Assembly (NCBI GenBank): GCA_023228825.1
Contig: JALOAL010000001.1
Coordinates: forward strand, 62,001 to 126,000
Direction: 5' to 3'
DNA: 64,000 nt
DNA from: Dehalococcoidia bacterium
Lineage (GTDB): Bacteria; Chloroflexota; Dehalococcoidia; UBA2979
The stretch's first letter is position 1, and each line of letters opens with the position of its first letter. Position numbers and translations under genes: made by a program. Of the stretch, positions 1 through 8,697 are shown in pieces. The notes beneath the pieces are model-generated. The model ran no database searches, was not told the DNA's origin, and saw only the letters and a list, made by a program, of their open reading frames with translations.

Positions 1-197
1 GTCAGGAACCGAACCAGCGCCGGCACCTCCACCCCGATCCGCGCGAGGCCGGACCACAGTCCCGCGATCAGCGCGATGGCGATCGGCGCGACCAGGACGA
101 GCACCGCCGGCGGCACGCTGCGCTCGAACGGCCGCCGCGCGGCGGCCATGCCGCTCGCCGCATACCCCGGTGCGTTCTCCCGTGCCTGGACGTCCAT
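1..197 (-). CDS. N-terminal part of a membrane protein, cut by the window edge
   Basis: Reading the minus strand from an ATG at 197 gives 65 residues open to the window edge. The start is a short charged segment (MDVQARENAPGYAASG) followed by a hydrophobic helix around residues 30-50 containing VLVLVAPIAIALIAGLWSGL. It is divergent from nnrS, with about 170 bases between them. The helix followed by a short loop resembles uncharacterised NnrS-like or haem/copper-linked membrane proteins that sit beside nnrS in related genomes, but that is recollection rather than something the fragment proves. Function is unknown. Confidence 0.5.
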   Translation of the reverse strand, partial: MDVQARENAPGYAASGMAAARRPFERSVPPAVLVLVAPIAIALIAGLWSGLARIGVEVPALVRFL

Positions 198-365
198 GCA
201 GCCATCATGCTCCCCGCGCCCACCCGATGCGAGGGCGAGAGTCCCGAGGGGTACGTGACCTTCTGCCCTGCGGGTTGCAGCGGGGGCACGCATGATGAGG
301 CCTGGACGTGACACCGGCTGACATGATGGGGGCACCATGAATACCGGTGGAGACGGGAGCGCGAG

Positions 366-1742
366 ATGGCGTCTGAGAAGGCTGTGAAGTCGGACGCCGG
401 TCGACAGGACCGGGTGCACGTCCCCTTCCTGTACGCCTCGCTCTTGCTGGGCGTCTTCGGAGGCTTCAGCCTCGCGGTGAGCCTGCCGATCGAGCGGGCG
501 ATGGGCGGCTTCGACGTCTCGTGGGTGTCGCACGCCCAGGTGCACGGCCACCTGCAGGTGGTGGGCTTCGCCGGGCTCTTCGTCCTGGGCATGTCCATGC
601 GCCTCTCCCCCCGCTTCGGCCGAGGCGACCTGGCCTTCATGCCGCTGGTGACGCCGGCGTTCGTGCTGCTCGTGGCCGGGCTCCTTATGCGCGCCCTGGG
701 TCAGCCCCTGACCGACCACGGCTTCTTCGCCGCGATGCTGGTAGCCGGGCTTGCGGCCGAACTCCTGGCCGCCCTCGCCTTCGTCTTGATCATCGGAGCC
801 ACCCTGGCGCCGGCCCTGCGCAACCCACAGCCGCACGCGGTCCTGCTCGTGGGTGCGCCCGTGTGGCTCGCCGTGCAGGCCGCCCTCGGCATGTGGTGGC
901 TGACGGACCTCGCGCGCGACGGCGGCACGATCGTGGAGCATGGGCGGAACACCGCGCTGGTGAACCTGCAGTTCTTCGGCGTGGTGCTCAGCGCCCTCCT
1001 GGGCGTGGGGATGCGCTCGTTCCCCACGTTCTTCGGGATGCCGCCCACCAGCCGCCCGCTGGGACTGGTCATGGCCACGCTGCTGCACGCCGGCCTGGCG
1101 GTCTGGGCGGGTGCGGCGGTGATCCGGGTGGTCAACGGCGTTGGCTCGGACACGCTGAACGTGGTCGGGTCGGTGGGTGCGGCGCTGGTGGGGGTGAGCA
1201 TCCTGCTGGCGGTGGCGGCGTTTGGCCTCGGGCGACGCAAGCACCGGCTGGCCGCGGCCTCGCGCGGGTTCGTGTTTGCGCTGCAGCCCGTCCTGGCCTG
1301 GCTCGCGTTCACGGGCCTGGCGCTGATCTGGGCCGGAGGCCGCGCCGCGGTCGAGGGCAACCCCATCGGTATGCAGGAGTTGGACGCGGTGCGGCACGTC
1401 TTTGCCGTGGGCGTGATCACGCTCGCCATCGTGGCCATGGCGCAGTTGATGCTGCCGGAGTTCGCCAGCGAGCGCATCGTCAACCCGCCGGTCCCCTGGC
1501 GGGGGGCGGCGTTCGGCCTCGCACTCTCGGCCGCCGCAGTGCTGCGAGGCGTGCTGCCATGGGCCGGCCTCGCGGGCGACCACGCGGACTGGGGGATGGC
1601 GCTCGGAGGCGGGATCGGCATCATCGCCGTGGCCGTGTTCGGCTACCTCTACTGGCGCGCGCGCCGAGGCCACGTGGCGTACACCCAGCGCATCGCCGCC
1701 ATGAGAGCCCGTAATACGCCGATCACCACGGTGAGCAGTTAG
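366..1742 (+). CDS. nnrS: NnrS family haem/copper membrane protein
   Basis: The 458-residue product has about twelve hydrophobic segments and the length expected for NnrS, an inner-membrane protein linked to nitric oxide stress and denitrification. Conserved-looking features are a His-rich stretch near residues 55-65 (HAQVHGHLQVVGFAGLFVLG) and GMRSFPTFFGM near residue 217. The ATG follows a GGAG/GGGAG stretch about 10 bases upstream. Its position in a block with a RIC-like protein, a three-cysteine Rrf2 regulator and nos genes supports a role in tolerating NO or in haem-copper enzyme biogenesis. The biochemical activity of the family is not firmly known. Confidence 0.8.
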   Translation: MASEKAVKSDAGRQDRVHVPFLYASLLLGVFGGFSLAVSLPIERAMGGFDVSWVSHAQVHGHLQVVGFAGLFVLGMSMRLSPRFGRGDLAFMPLVTPAFVLLVAGLLMRALGQPLTDHGFFAAMLVAGLAAELLAALAFVLIIGATLAPALRNPQPHAVLLVGAPVWLAVQAALGMWWLTDLARDGGTIVEHGRNTALVNLQFFGVVLSALLGVGMRSFPTFFGMPPTSRPLGLVMATLLHAGLAVWAGAAVIRVVNGVGSDTLNVVGSVGAALVGVSILLAVAAFGLGRRKHRLAAASRGFVFALQPVLAWLAFTGLALIWAGGRAAVEGNPIGMQELDAVRHVFAVGVITLAIVAMAQLMLPEFASERIVNPPVPWRGAAFGLALSAAAVLRGVLPWAGLAGDHADWGMALGGGIGIIAVAVFGYLYWRARRGHVAYTQRIAAMRARNTPITTVSS

Positions 1743-1829
1743 GAGCGGGTGCTGCTCGGTAACAGACTGGAAACATTACGGGCGGATGCTACGGTGGACG
1801 CCCGAGCGGCAAGATTGGAATGACTGACG

Positions 1830-2213
1830 ATGGCTAAGCACACCTACCTCCGAACCCACGACCTGTCCGGCGAGCATCTGCTGATCGACCTGGGCGAGGC
1901 CGTGACCGACCTGCACTCAGATTCGGAGGGACAGGACCGTCGAGGCGTGACGCTCGTGAAGCAGGGCGGGCTGTCGGTGGTGCTGACCCACCTCCACGCC
2001 GGCGCGACCCTGCAGGAGCACGCCGCGCCGGGCGCTGCCACGGTGCAGGTGCTGGACGGCCGCGTCCACGCCAGGGTGGGCGACCAGGAGATGGAAGTCC
2101 CCCACGGCCGCGTCCTGGCGTTCGACTCGAACGTGCGCCACAGCATCGAGGCCCTCGAGGATTCCACGCTCTTGCTGACGCTGGCGGATCCTGGTTCTGA
2201 TGGCCGGTCATGA
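1830..2213 (+). CDS. Small cupin-domain protein
   Basis: This 127-residue protein is a single small beta-barrel of the cupin type. Residues about 45-110 carry the two half-motifs: a strand with THLHAGATLQEHAAPG and a later strand with GRVLAFDSNVRHSIEAL, which supply His residues suited to binding one metal ion. It probably acts in the cytoplasm, as there is no signal peptide. The substrate cannot be told from sequence; family members range from enzymes to small-molecule sensors. It lies just downstream of nnrS on the same strand with an 87-base gap and its own possible regulatory motif (1762-1779). Confidence 0.75.
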   Translation: MAKHTYLRTHDLSGEHLLIDLGEAVTDLHSDSEGQDRRGVTLVKQGGLSVVLTHLHAGATLQEHAAPGAATVQVLDGRVHARVGDQEMEVPHGRVLAFDSNVRHSIEALEDSTLLLTLADPGSDGRS

Positions 2214-2244
2214 GATGGCTGGCGTGAGGATGGGAGGCCGTCCG

Positions 2245-2571
2245 ATGAGGATCGGATGCGGCTGGGCTGAGTTTGTAGACCCCACCCGAGAAGATGTCGT
2301 GGCGCGCGGCTCGGTATTCGCGGATGCCCCGCCCAACGTCCTGGACACACCCTGGGACGGCGAGGTGCGCCTGATCCGCGGACACCAGGCCCTGATCGAA
2401 CGAGGCACGAGCGTCTGGATACTCCGCTTCGAGGAGGGCCAGGTGCACCGCATCATCGAGTTGCAGGGCGTGGATGCCCACTGGGCGCCCTCTGGGCTGC
2501 GCGGCACGGCCCAGGTGAGCAGTTACGACGAACTGGCTCCCGCCGCCGCCAACGAACTCGGCGGCGAGTAG
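2245..2571 (+). CDS. Hypothetical protein after the cupin gene
   Basis: The product is a 108-residue soluble protein that I do not recognise. The frame could start at 2200, inside the end of the cupin gene, or at 2230. I chose the ATG at 2245 because GGGAGG lies seven bases upstream, while the earlier starts lack a Shine-Dalgarno sequence. It has a mixed strand pattern (VRLIRGHQALIERGTSVWILRFEEGQVHRIIELQG) and no cysteines after the first few residues. Close packing behind the cupin gene suggests cotranscription. Codon use is like its neighbours, so it is probably a real gene. Confidence 0.55.
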   Translation: MRIGCGWAEFVDPTREDVVARGSVFADAPPNVLDTPWDGEVRLIRGHQALIERGTSVWILRFEEGQVHRIIELQGVDAHWAPSGLRGTAQVSSYDELAPAAANELGGE

Positions 2572-2668
2572 CCGGCCAGTCAGTCCAAGACCGCCCACCC
2601 CCGCGGGCGAGGCGCTGGTCGTGACGCACCAGCACGGCGTGGCCGGCCACCTGGCGCGCCGTCGTCGC

Positions 2669-3163
2669 CTACGGGCGCGAGGCCACCTCGAGTCGTCCGT
2701 GGGCCGCAGTCGCCCGCTGGCCGGAGGCGCGCAGGAGCGTGGCGCGCTGGAGGGCGGCCATGCCCTGCCGCAGCGCCTCCAGTTCCTCCGTGCTCAGGTG
2801 CTCCAGCACCTCTCCGAAGGCGCGCATGTTGGCGGAGAGCAGGGTGGTGACATAATCCGCCCCGCCCTCGGTCAGGCCGACGAGCACGGCGCGGCGGTCT
2901 GCCGGATCCGGATCGCGGCGGGCATAGCCCTCGTCCACCAGGTGATCCAGGACGGCCGTGGTGGCGTTGGGGGAGAGCGCCACTGCACGCGCCACCGCAC
3001 CCACGCGCACGGCGCCCAGGTGGTGCAGGACGATCAGTGCCTTCAACTGCGTCATGGAGAGGTCAAGGTTCAGCCACGGCGTGGGACGCGTAGTGGCGTT
3101 GGCCGCGCCCAGCGCTGACATCAGCGCCTGGATTTCCTGGACGAGGTTGGTCTTCGAAGTCAT
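2669..3163 (-). CDS. MarR family transcriptional regulator
   Basis: The 164-residue product has the winged-helix layout of MarR proteins: an N-terminal dimerisation helix, then LSMTQLKALIVLHHLGAVRVGAVARAVAL with the recognition helix LSPNATTAVLDHLVDEGYARRD, the wing DPADRRAVLVGLTEGG, and a C-terminal helical dimer region. It is divergent from the MFS transporter at 3304. A shared 140-base promoter region holds a short dyad CGATG-N5-CATCG (3244-3258) and a direct repeat CTATCG-AA-CTATCG near 3217-3230. The usual MarR pattern would be repression of itself and the exporter, relieved by a small ligand. This is inferred from arrangement. Confidence 0.85.
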   Translation of the reverse strand: MTSKTNLVQEIQALMSALGAANATTRPTPWLNLDLSMTQLKALIVLHHLGAVRVGAVARAVALSPNATTAVLDHLVDEGYARRDPDPADRRAVLVGLTEGGADYVTTLLSANMRAFGEVLEHLSTEELEALRQGMAALQRATLLRASGQRATAAHGRLEVASRP

Positions 3164-3303
3164 CCTGGCGCCCCCTCTCGGATTGCCCGTATTCGACGGG
3201 TTCTGGATACTCGCAGTCTATCGAACTATCGCCTCGCACGGTACGATGTCCGTCATCGATCTCGGGTGGCTGGCACGTGCTGTGATCCGGAGAACCGTCC
3301 CCC

Positions 3304-4638
3304 TTGACCCAGGTGCAGCGTCCCCCTCAACCCCCGTTCCCGGTAGGCGGCCAGCGGCCGTCCCTGCGGAAGGCGTTCGTCGCCTTCCGCAACCCGTACT
3401 TCCGATGGCACTGGGCGTCCACGCTGGCGTCCTTCTCCGGGATGCAGATGCAGATGATCGCCCTGGGCATCCTGGGGTGGGAACTGTCGGGATCGTTCGC
3501 CGTGGTGGGCGTGCTCCAGGCGGCGTTCGCCATCCCCATGGCGCTGTTGTCCCTGCCGGGCGGCGCCGCCGTGGACCGCGTGGAGAAGCGCCGCCTGGTG
3601 GTGTTGTCGCAGGGGGCGTTCGGCGCACTCGCTGCGGTGATCGGTTTCCTGGTGCAGGTGGACCTGATCACGGTGGTGCTGCTCTTCGTCGGCGGTGTGG
3701 TGCAGGGCAGCCTGTTCAGCGTGAACGGCCCGGCGCGCATGGCGCTCCTCACCGAGATCGTGGAGCCCGAGGAACTCACGGCCGCGATCTCCCTGCAGAA
3801 CATGGCGATGAATGGCACGCGGGTGGTGGCCCCCGCCGTCGCCGGCCTGATGATCGCCTTCGTGAGTATCGAGGGCACGTACTACGTCACCGCCGCACTC
3901 TACGCGTTCACGGTCTTCGCCATGCTCCACGTGCCGCGCACGTCCTCCCACATCGGGCGGGCGCGCACGGCGCTGCTCGCGGACATGGGGGCGGGTCTCG
4001 GCTACGTCTTCCGTGACCGCACGCTGCGCTCGTTGATGTTGTCCGGCCTGGTGATCGCGCTCTTCATCTTCCCGTACCAGGTGATGCTCCCCGGCTTCGC
4101 GGACGGCCTGGGCCACGCCGAACTGTTCGGCGCCATGGTGGCCGTATCCGGCATCGGCGGGCTGCTGGGATCCCTCGGCGTGGCCGCGCTCTCCGAGCAC
4201 CCGCGCAAGCCCTACCTGCAGTTCCTCCTCGGGCTGACCGCTGGAGGCGCGCTGGTGGTGCTGGGCGCGCTGCCCGCGGTCATGGGCCCGCCGGGGGCGT
4301 TCCTCGCGCTGGCGGTTGTCGGCGCTGGCGCCACGGCGTACATGACGCTGAACCAGACGATGCTCATGACCGAGGCGGTCCCCGACTACCGAGGGCGGGT
4401 GATGAGCATCTCCATGCTCACGTTCAGCGCGATGCCCCTGATGGCGCTGCCCCTCGGCATCCTGGCGGACCAGATCGGCGGCGAAGGCGCATTCATCACT
4501 CAGGGCATCATCGCCGCCGCCGTGATCCTTCTGATCGCGATGGCCAACCGCCGCCACACCTTTCAACGCCAGGAAGGCCAACGCCCGGAAGGCCAACGCG
4601 GGGAGGGCCAACGCCAGGAGGGCGGCCGGACGGCCTGA
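3304..4638 (+). CDS. MFS transporter (EntS/DHA3-like exporter)
   Basis: The 444-residue protein has about twelve membrane helices and the major facilitator layout. The loop between helices 2 and 3 has GGAAVDRVEKRRLVVLSQ, a version of the G-x3-D-R-x-x-R-R signature, and PDYRGRVMSISMLTFSAMP is typical of the EntS/DHA3 exporter subgroup. The start is TTG at 3304, preceded by GGAG about 11 bases upstream; no better start lies between it and the first helix. It probably exports a hydrophobic compound or siderophore-like molecule; the substrate is unknown. The hydrophilic C-terminus is built from a 15-base tandem repeat (4564-4623). Confidence 0.85.
   Translation: MTQVQRPPQPPFPVGGQRPSLRKAFVAFRNPYFRWHWASTLASFSGMQMQMIALGILGWELSGSFAVVGVLQAAFAIPMALLSLPGGAAVDRVEKRRLVVLSQGAFGALAAVIGFLVQVDLITVVLLFVGGVVQGSLFSVNGPARMALLTEIVEPEELTAAISLQNMAMNGTRVVAPAVAGLMIAFVSIEGTYYVTAALYAFTVFAMLHVPRTSSHIGRARTALLADMGAGLGYVFRDRTLRSLMLSGLVIALFIFPYQVMLPGFADGLGHAELFGAMVAVSGIGGLLGSLGVAALSEHPRKPYLQFLLGLTAGGALVVLGALPAVMGPPGAFLALAVVGAGATAYMTLNQTMLMTEAVPDYRGRVMSISMLTFSAMPLMALPLGILADQIGGEGAFITQGIIAAAVILLIAMANRRHTFQRQEGQRPEGQRGEGQRQEGGRTA
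4564..4623 (+). repeat. Four 15-bp tandem repeats at the 3' end of the MFS gene
   Basis: Four tandem copies of CAACGCCAGGAAGGC and close variants encode QRQEG, QRPEG, QRGEG and QRQEG at the cytoplasmic C-terminus of the transporter. The period keeps the reading frame, so copy number could vary between strains without breaking the gene. Confidence 0.85.
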
Positions 4639-4963
4639 TTACGACACCTGATTGCGACACGGGGATGGGAGGGAGCCCCGACCGGCGGCGGGGGGCGCCA
4701 ACCGGTCAGGACTCCGTCAGAACGCCACCCCCCCAGGAGACGCGAGGGTGGCGCGCGGAGTAGGGCTGGCGAACCAGATCCTGCACAGCGCGGGGGCTGC
4801 GGCACAGGATCCGCTTGATGTTCCGCTGCGCTACCCCGGTGATGCGGGGGCGAGGTGTTTCAACCACAGTTTGTTTCAGCGTCCGGGATGCTACCGTCCG
4901 TCGGGTGGATGAGCAAGCGCTCGCTTGTCTCGCTGCGGCCGGCAGGGAAGGCCCGTCCGGCCC
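4639..4963. other. Gene-less stretch with a short dyad
   Basis: I see no convincing gene between the convergent ends of the MFS and TetR genes. An open frame at 4652-4912 has biased, low-complexity composition and no ribosome-binding site. A 14-base inverted repeat CAAGCG-CT-CGCTTG lies at 4914-4927, a shape often bound by TetR-family regulators. It lies beyond the 3' end of the tetR gene, not at its promoter. No U-rich terminator is evident. Confidence 0.5.
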
Positions 4964-5641
4964 TCATGAGGCCGAAGACGGCCCCGTAGTATTGCCTCCG
5001 TAGCCGAGATCGGGTCGGGCATCGCCGAGCCCCGCGTCTTCGACGTCTGTCGTGAGGCCGTGCAGGAGCATCGTGACGAGGGTGTCCGAGATCTCCTCGA
5101 CGCCGAGGCGGCCACCCTTCTCGTACCAGCGTGTGAGCCAGTTGCTCGCCCCGAGCAAGCCAAGCGCGGCGACCTTCGGGTCCAACTCATGCCGGAACTC
5201 GCCGGATCGCTGGCCGTCCTCGACCGCGCGGGTCACCAGGGCGGCGTAGCGGTGGTTCAGCCGCTCCGCGTCCGGCGGCGGTTCTCCTCGAGTCCGTGGA
5301 GTCCGGCGGGTGGTGGTCGTCATCGGCTCAAACCACTGCGACGACTCCGGGTGGTAGAGGTCGATGAAGCGAAGGTGCTCCCGCAGTATCCGTTCGAGTC
5401 GCTCTCGAGCCGACGCGTGCGACTCCAGGATCGTGCTCACGTTGTCGATCAACTCGCTCAGACGGCGCCCGTTGATGTGCCGGAGTAGGTCAGCCTTGCT
5501 CGACGTGTAGTAGTACAGGCTGCCCTTGAGGACGCCGAGTTCCCGGGCGATGTCGTCCAGGCGGGTGGCCTCGTAGCCGCGCTCGCCGAAGAGGCGCGCC
5601 GCAACGTCGAGCACCTGATCCAGGTCGCGCACCTTGGTCAC
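4964..5641 (-). CDS. TetR family transcriptional regulator
   Basis: The 225-residue product has a clear TetR N-terminal DNA-binding domain, residues about 8-55: VLDVAARLFGERGYEATRLDDIARELGVLKGSLYYYTSSKADLL. A helical ligand-binding domain follows, with the LLGASNWLTRWYEKGG segment common in fatty-acid-related TetR proteins. The frame extends upstream to 5734, but I start it at GTG 5641 because AGGAGG lies five bases before it and the extra 31 residues lack TetR character. A TATACT -10 box lies at 5676-5681 on the minus strand. It follows the malic enzyme gene on the same strand with a 108-base gap. Ligand and targets are unknown. Confidence 0.85.
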   Translation of the reverse strand: MTKVRDLDQVLDVAARLFGERGYEATRLDDIARELGVLKGSLYYYTSSKADLLRHINGRRLSELIDNVSTILESHASARERLERILREHLRFIDLYHPESSQWFEPMTTTTRRTPRTRGEPPPDAERLNHRYAALVTRAVEDGQRSGEFRHELDPKVAALGLLGASNWLTRWYEKGGRLGVEEISDTLVTMLLHGLTTDVEDAGLGDARPDLGYGGNTTGPSSAS

Positions 5642-5749
5642 GGCGCCTCCTGAATGATTCCGATCCGTTCCGGTCAGTATAGGGAGATTGATTATGACTG
5701 CGGGCACTATCGGCCGCTGGCGGGGCCGGGCCACCCCGCGAGCATCCGC

Positions 5750-7273
5750 CTACAACAGGATGCGAGGGCCGGCGGGGCGGACGTGGCCGGAGCGCTGGGC
5801 CTCTTGCATGACGGCGTCTGCCACCGCGGTGGCGACGGCGGGGTTGAAGGTGGAGGGGAGGATGTACTCCTCGCTCAGCAGGTCGGCGGGGATGGAGTCC
5901 GCGATCGCGCGGGTGGCGGCGGCCTTCATCTCCGGGGTGATGCGGGTGGCGCGTGCGTCCAGGGCGCCCCGGAAGAGGCCGGGGAAGCACAGGATGTTGT
6001 TGACCTGGTTCGGGAAGTCGGAACGGCCGGTAGCCACCACGCGCGCAAGGCCTTCTATCTCGCTGGGGAGCACCTCCGGCTCGGGGTTGGCGAGGGCGAA
6101 CACGATCGGATCCGGGGCCATCTGGGCCACCCACTCCGGCTTCAGGAGGCCGGGGCCCGAGAGTCCGAGGAAGATGTCAGCGCCGCGGAGCGCCTCTTCC
6201 AGCGAGCCGGTGAACTGACCCTGGTTCGTGTGGTCTGCGAACCACTGCTTGTTGCGGTTGAGGCCCTCCATGGCCTGGTGGATGGCGCCCTCGCGGTCGA
6301 AGCCGATCACGTCCTGGATACCCAGGCGCATCAGGCCCTGCGTGCACGCCATACCAGCGGCGCCGAGCCCGAGGACCACGAGCCGCACGTCCTCCGGCCG
6401 TTTCCCCACCACCCGCAGGGCGTTCAGCATCGCCGCGCCCACCACCACCGCCGTCCCGTGCTGGTCGTCGTGGAAGACGGGGATGTCCAGGGCCTCCTCC
6501 AGGCGTTCTTCGACCTCGAAGCAGCGAGGCGAGGAGATGTCCTCCAGCAGGATGGCGCCGAACGAAGGGGCAAGCGCCGTCACGATGCGCACGATCTCGT
6601 CGGGTTCGCGGGCATCCAGGCAGATCGGCCACGCGTCGATGTCCGCGAAGGCCTTGAAGAGCATGGCCTTGCCCTCCATGACGGGCATGGCGGCGGCGGG
6701 GCCCACGTCTCCCAGGCCCAGCACGGCGCTGCCGTCCGTGACCACGGCCACGGTGTTGGAGCGCGAGGTGACGCGCCAGCCGACCTCCGGGTGTTCCGCG
6801 ATCTTGCGCGCCACGGCCTCCGAGCCGGGGTGGTGCACCTGGGCCAGGTCCGCCGCGTTCCGGATCGGCAGGCGGCTCTGCACCTCGATCTTCCCGCGGC
6901 GGTGGAGTTGGAACGTGCGGTCGGAGGCCATCTGCAGTTCCACGCCGGGCATTGCGGCGACGGCGGTGGCGATGAGGCGCGCGGCGTCCTGGCTGGGGCA
7001 GAGCACGCGGATCAGCCGCGTGATGGCGGTCACGCTCACATCGACAATGTCGAGGTTCACGATGCTGCCACCATGCGCGCCGAACGTGGAGGTCAGGCGG
7101 CCCAGCACGTCTGGTTGGCGGCTCATTGCGACGCGGAGGAGGAGTTGGTAGCCGCCAGCGGAGTCTACATAATGCTCGACAGGCTCAGGTGGCGGGGCGG
7201 CGTCGCGTGACCCGTGGCGCAGGGCGCGCGGTTGCGCCGGCGTCGGGCCCGAGCCACCGAGGCGGCTCATCGA
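5750..7273 (-). CDS. NAD(P)-dependent malic enzyme with N-terminal ACT domain
   Basis: It catalyses oxidative decarboxylation of malate to pyruvate. From the 7273 start the protein has 507 residues. An ACT-like domain (about residues 38-115, ending in the region of AAMPGVELQMASDRT) precedes the malic enzyme core, with TDGSAVLGLGDVGPAAAMPVMEGKA, the metal-binding FHDDQHGTA motif, and a Rossmann segment VVLGLGAAGMACTQGL. I chose ATG 7273 because GAGGGA lies just upstream and a good promoter (7316-7344) would leave almost no leader for the other ATG at 7306. The ACT domain suggests amino-acid feedback, which is inferred. It sits downstream of dtxR on the same strand but has its own promoter. Confidence 0.9.
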   Translation of the reverse strand, partial: SMSRLGGSGPTPAQPRALRHGSRDAAPPPEPVEHYVDSAGGYQLLLRVAMSRQPDVLGRLTSTFGAHGGSIVNLDIVDVSVTAITRLIRVLCPSQDAARLIATAVAAMPGVELQMASDRTFQLHRRGKIEVQSRLPIRNAADLAQVHHPGSEAVARKIAEHPEVGWRVTSRSNTVAVVTDGSAVLGLGDVGPAAAMPVMEGKAMLFKAFADIDAWPICLDAREPDEIVRIVTALAPSFGAILLEDISSPRCFEVEERLEEALDIPVFHDDQHGTAVVVGAAMLNALRVVGKRPEDVRLVVLGLGAAGMACTQGLMRLGIQDVIGFDREGAIHQAMEGLNRNKQWFADHTNQGQFTGSLEEALRGADIFLGLSGPGLLKPEWVAQMAPDPIVFALANPEPEVLPSEIEGLARVVATGRSDFPNQVNNILCFPGLFRGALDARATRITPEMKAAATRAIADSIPADLLSEEYILPSTFNPAVATAVADAVMQEAQRSGHVRPAGPRILL

Positions 7274-7315
7274 GTCCCTCGAGCCCGTGAGATGTGCTTG
7301 CGCCATCGAATGTTG

Positions 7316-7344
7316 ACTGTAGTTTGTTTTTCTTGCAGCGACAA
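7316..7344 (-). promoter_or_regulatory. Sigma-70-type promoter of the malic enzyme gene
   Basis: On the minus strand TTGTCG (7339-7344) and TACAGT (7316-7321) are separated by exactly 17 bases. Transcription would start near 7309, about 36 bases before the chosen ATG at 7273. Confidence 0.6.
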
Positions 7345-7423
7345 TCTGGCGACGACTGGAAGGCCTGGGCGAGGGTTCTGATGCTTGCGATGTTCCGGGC
7401 GATTCCGCAGGCTCTTCTGCGGG

Positions 7424-8098
7424 CTATTCTGCGCGCCGGACCCAGATGCGGCGGGCCGCCGGGTATCCCATGACCACCGAATTGCCTGCCACGGACAATT
7501 CGATGGTGCCACGCACCGGCGAGTGAGCCTCCACCCGCAGTGGCACGCACGGTCGTACGCCCACCTCTTCCAGGAATCGTAACAGTTCCTGATCCTCCTC
7601 GAAGACCCGGTCCACCTCGGCGTGGTCGCCGGTGGTGAGGTCGGCGACCGTGGCGCTGGAGCCGGGTGCCGGCGGTGCGCCGCAGGCGGCGGGGATGGGG
7701 TACCCGAAGGGCGAGTGGCTGGGCGATCCGAGACGGCGGTCGATGAGCGCCTCCGTGATCGGCGAGATCGCGTGCTCCAGCAGGTGCGCCTCTTCGTACG
7801 CCCGCCACCACTCGAGGCCGAGCACGTCCACGAGGAGGCACTCCGCCAGGCGGTGGCGCCGGATCATCTCTTGCGCACGCTCCAGGCCCGGTGGCGTCAG
7901 GGAGACCCGCTTGCGCTCGTCCAGCGCCACCAGCCCGTCACGCTCCAGGCGGCGGAGCATGGCTGACATGGAGGGCGGCGTAATCTCCAGGCGCTCCGCC
8001 AGGCGCGCCGCGATCACCTCCGCCTCCTCGTCGTACTGGAGACGGTAGATCGCCGTGAGCGCGTCGTCTGAGGCGACGTTCGTGACCTGGCTGGGCAC
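7424..8098 (-). CDS. DtxR/MntR family metal-dependent regulator
   Basis: The 224-residue protein has an N-terminal winged helix (about residues 10-65, VIAARLAERLEITPPSMSAMLRRLERDGLVALDERKRVSLTPPG), then the metal-binding dimerisation domain with AQEMIRRHRLAECLLVDVLG and EEAHLLEHAISPITEALIDRRLG. A C-terminal SH3/FeoA-like domain fills about residues 150-220. The His, Cys and Glu residues of the metal sites (RHRLAECL, EAHLLEHA) are in place. The start is GTG 8098, six bases after the rrf2 stop, so the two regulators are cotranscribed. It probably senses iron or manganese. Its pairing with an Fe-S Rrf2 regulator links metal status with redox control. Confidence 0.88.
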   Translation of the reverse strand: MPSQVTNVASDDALTAIYRLQYDEEAEVIAARLAERLEITPPSMSAMLRRLERDGLVALDERKRVSLTPPGLERAQEMIRRHRLAECLLVDVLGLEWWRAYEEAHLLEHAISPITEALIDRRLGSPSHSPFGYPIPAACGAPPAPGSSATVADLTTGDHAEVDRVFEEDQELLRFLEEVGVRPCVPLRVEAHSPVRGTIELSVAGNSVVMGYPAARRIWVRRAE

Positions 8099-8104
8099 GG
8101 CTTG

Positions 8105-8665
8105 CTACTCCTCCACGCGGCGGCGTCGAGGCCTGGGCGGCGGGCGGGACGAGGTGGAGTCGGTGGCCCTCGGCGTGGAGCCGCCCCGGATGCCGGCGCG
8201 CGGGGTGGCCTTGGCGTGGTCGGAGCGCTCCGTGTACGTGCCGCGCTCCAACGCCGCGTCCACCTCCGCCAGGTCACGGAACGAGGTGGCGCTCAGTTCC
8301 GTGGTCAGCGCCTCCTGCGCGCGCTTCCAGTGGACGTGTAGAGGGCAGGCGTGCTCCCAGTCGCACGGACCGCCTCGCAGCACGCATGACTCCAGGGCCA
8401 CGGGGCCCTCCGCCATCTCCACCACCTCCAGCAGCGTGATCTCCGCAGGGTCCCGGACCAGCGCGTAGCCGCCGTCCGGCCCGGCCACGGCGATCAGGAG
8501 GCCCTGGCGGACGAGGTTCGCGAGGATCTGCGGCAGGTAGCGCTCCGGGATGTCCATCTCGGCGGCAATCTCTCGCGCCTTGCGGCGGCCCTGGCCGTGG
8601 TGCCGCGCCAGGTCCATGACCGCCCGCACCGTGTAGTCCCCCTTGCGTCCCAGTGTCACTTGCAT
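8105..8665 (-). CDS. Rrf2 family Fe-S regulator (NsrR/IscR-like)
   Basis: The 186-residue protein begins MQVTLGRKGDYTVRAVMDLA and has the Rrf2 winged helix, including EMDIPERYLPQILANLVRQGLL and GPDGGYALVRDPAEITLLEVV. Three cysteines follow in CVLRGGPCDWEHAC (C-x6-C-x5-C, near residue 95), the position where IscR and NsrR bind a cluster. The C-terminal 45 residues are basic and low complexity. The frame is open upstream but this ATG matches the family start. It is divergent from a RIC-like gene and sits near nnrS and nos, so NO or iron sensing of the NsrR type is likely; the ligand is inferred. A 15-base palindrome lies in its promoter. Confidence 0.88.
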   Translation of the reverse strand: MQVTLGRKGDYTVRAVMDLARHHGQGRRKAREIAAEMDIPERYLPQILANLVRQGLLIAVAGPDGGYALVRDPAEITLLEVVEMAEGPVALESCVLRGGPCDWEHACPLHVHWKRAQEALTTELSATSFRDLAEVDAALERGTYTERSDHAKATPRAGIRGGSTPRATDSTSSRPPPRPRRRRVEE

Positions 8666-8697
8666 CACAACCGCCTCAACGATGACCAGCGAAGTGG

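Noticed and set aside
4652..4912. Open frame after the MFS gene
   Set aside because: No Shine-Dalgarno, biased composition and no recognisable domain.
7306..7306. ATG 7306 as malic enzyme start
   Set aside because: No Shine-Dalgarno, and only a few bases of leader from the best promoter; 7273 is better supported.
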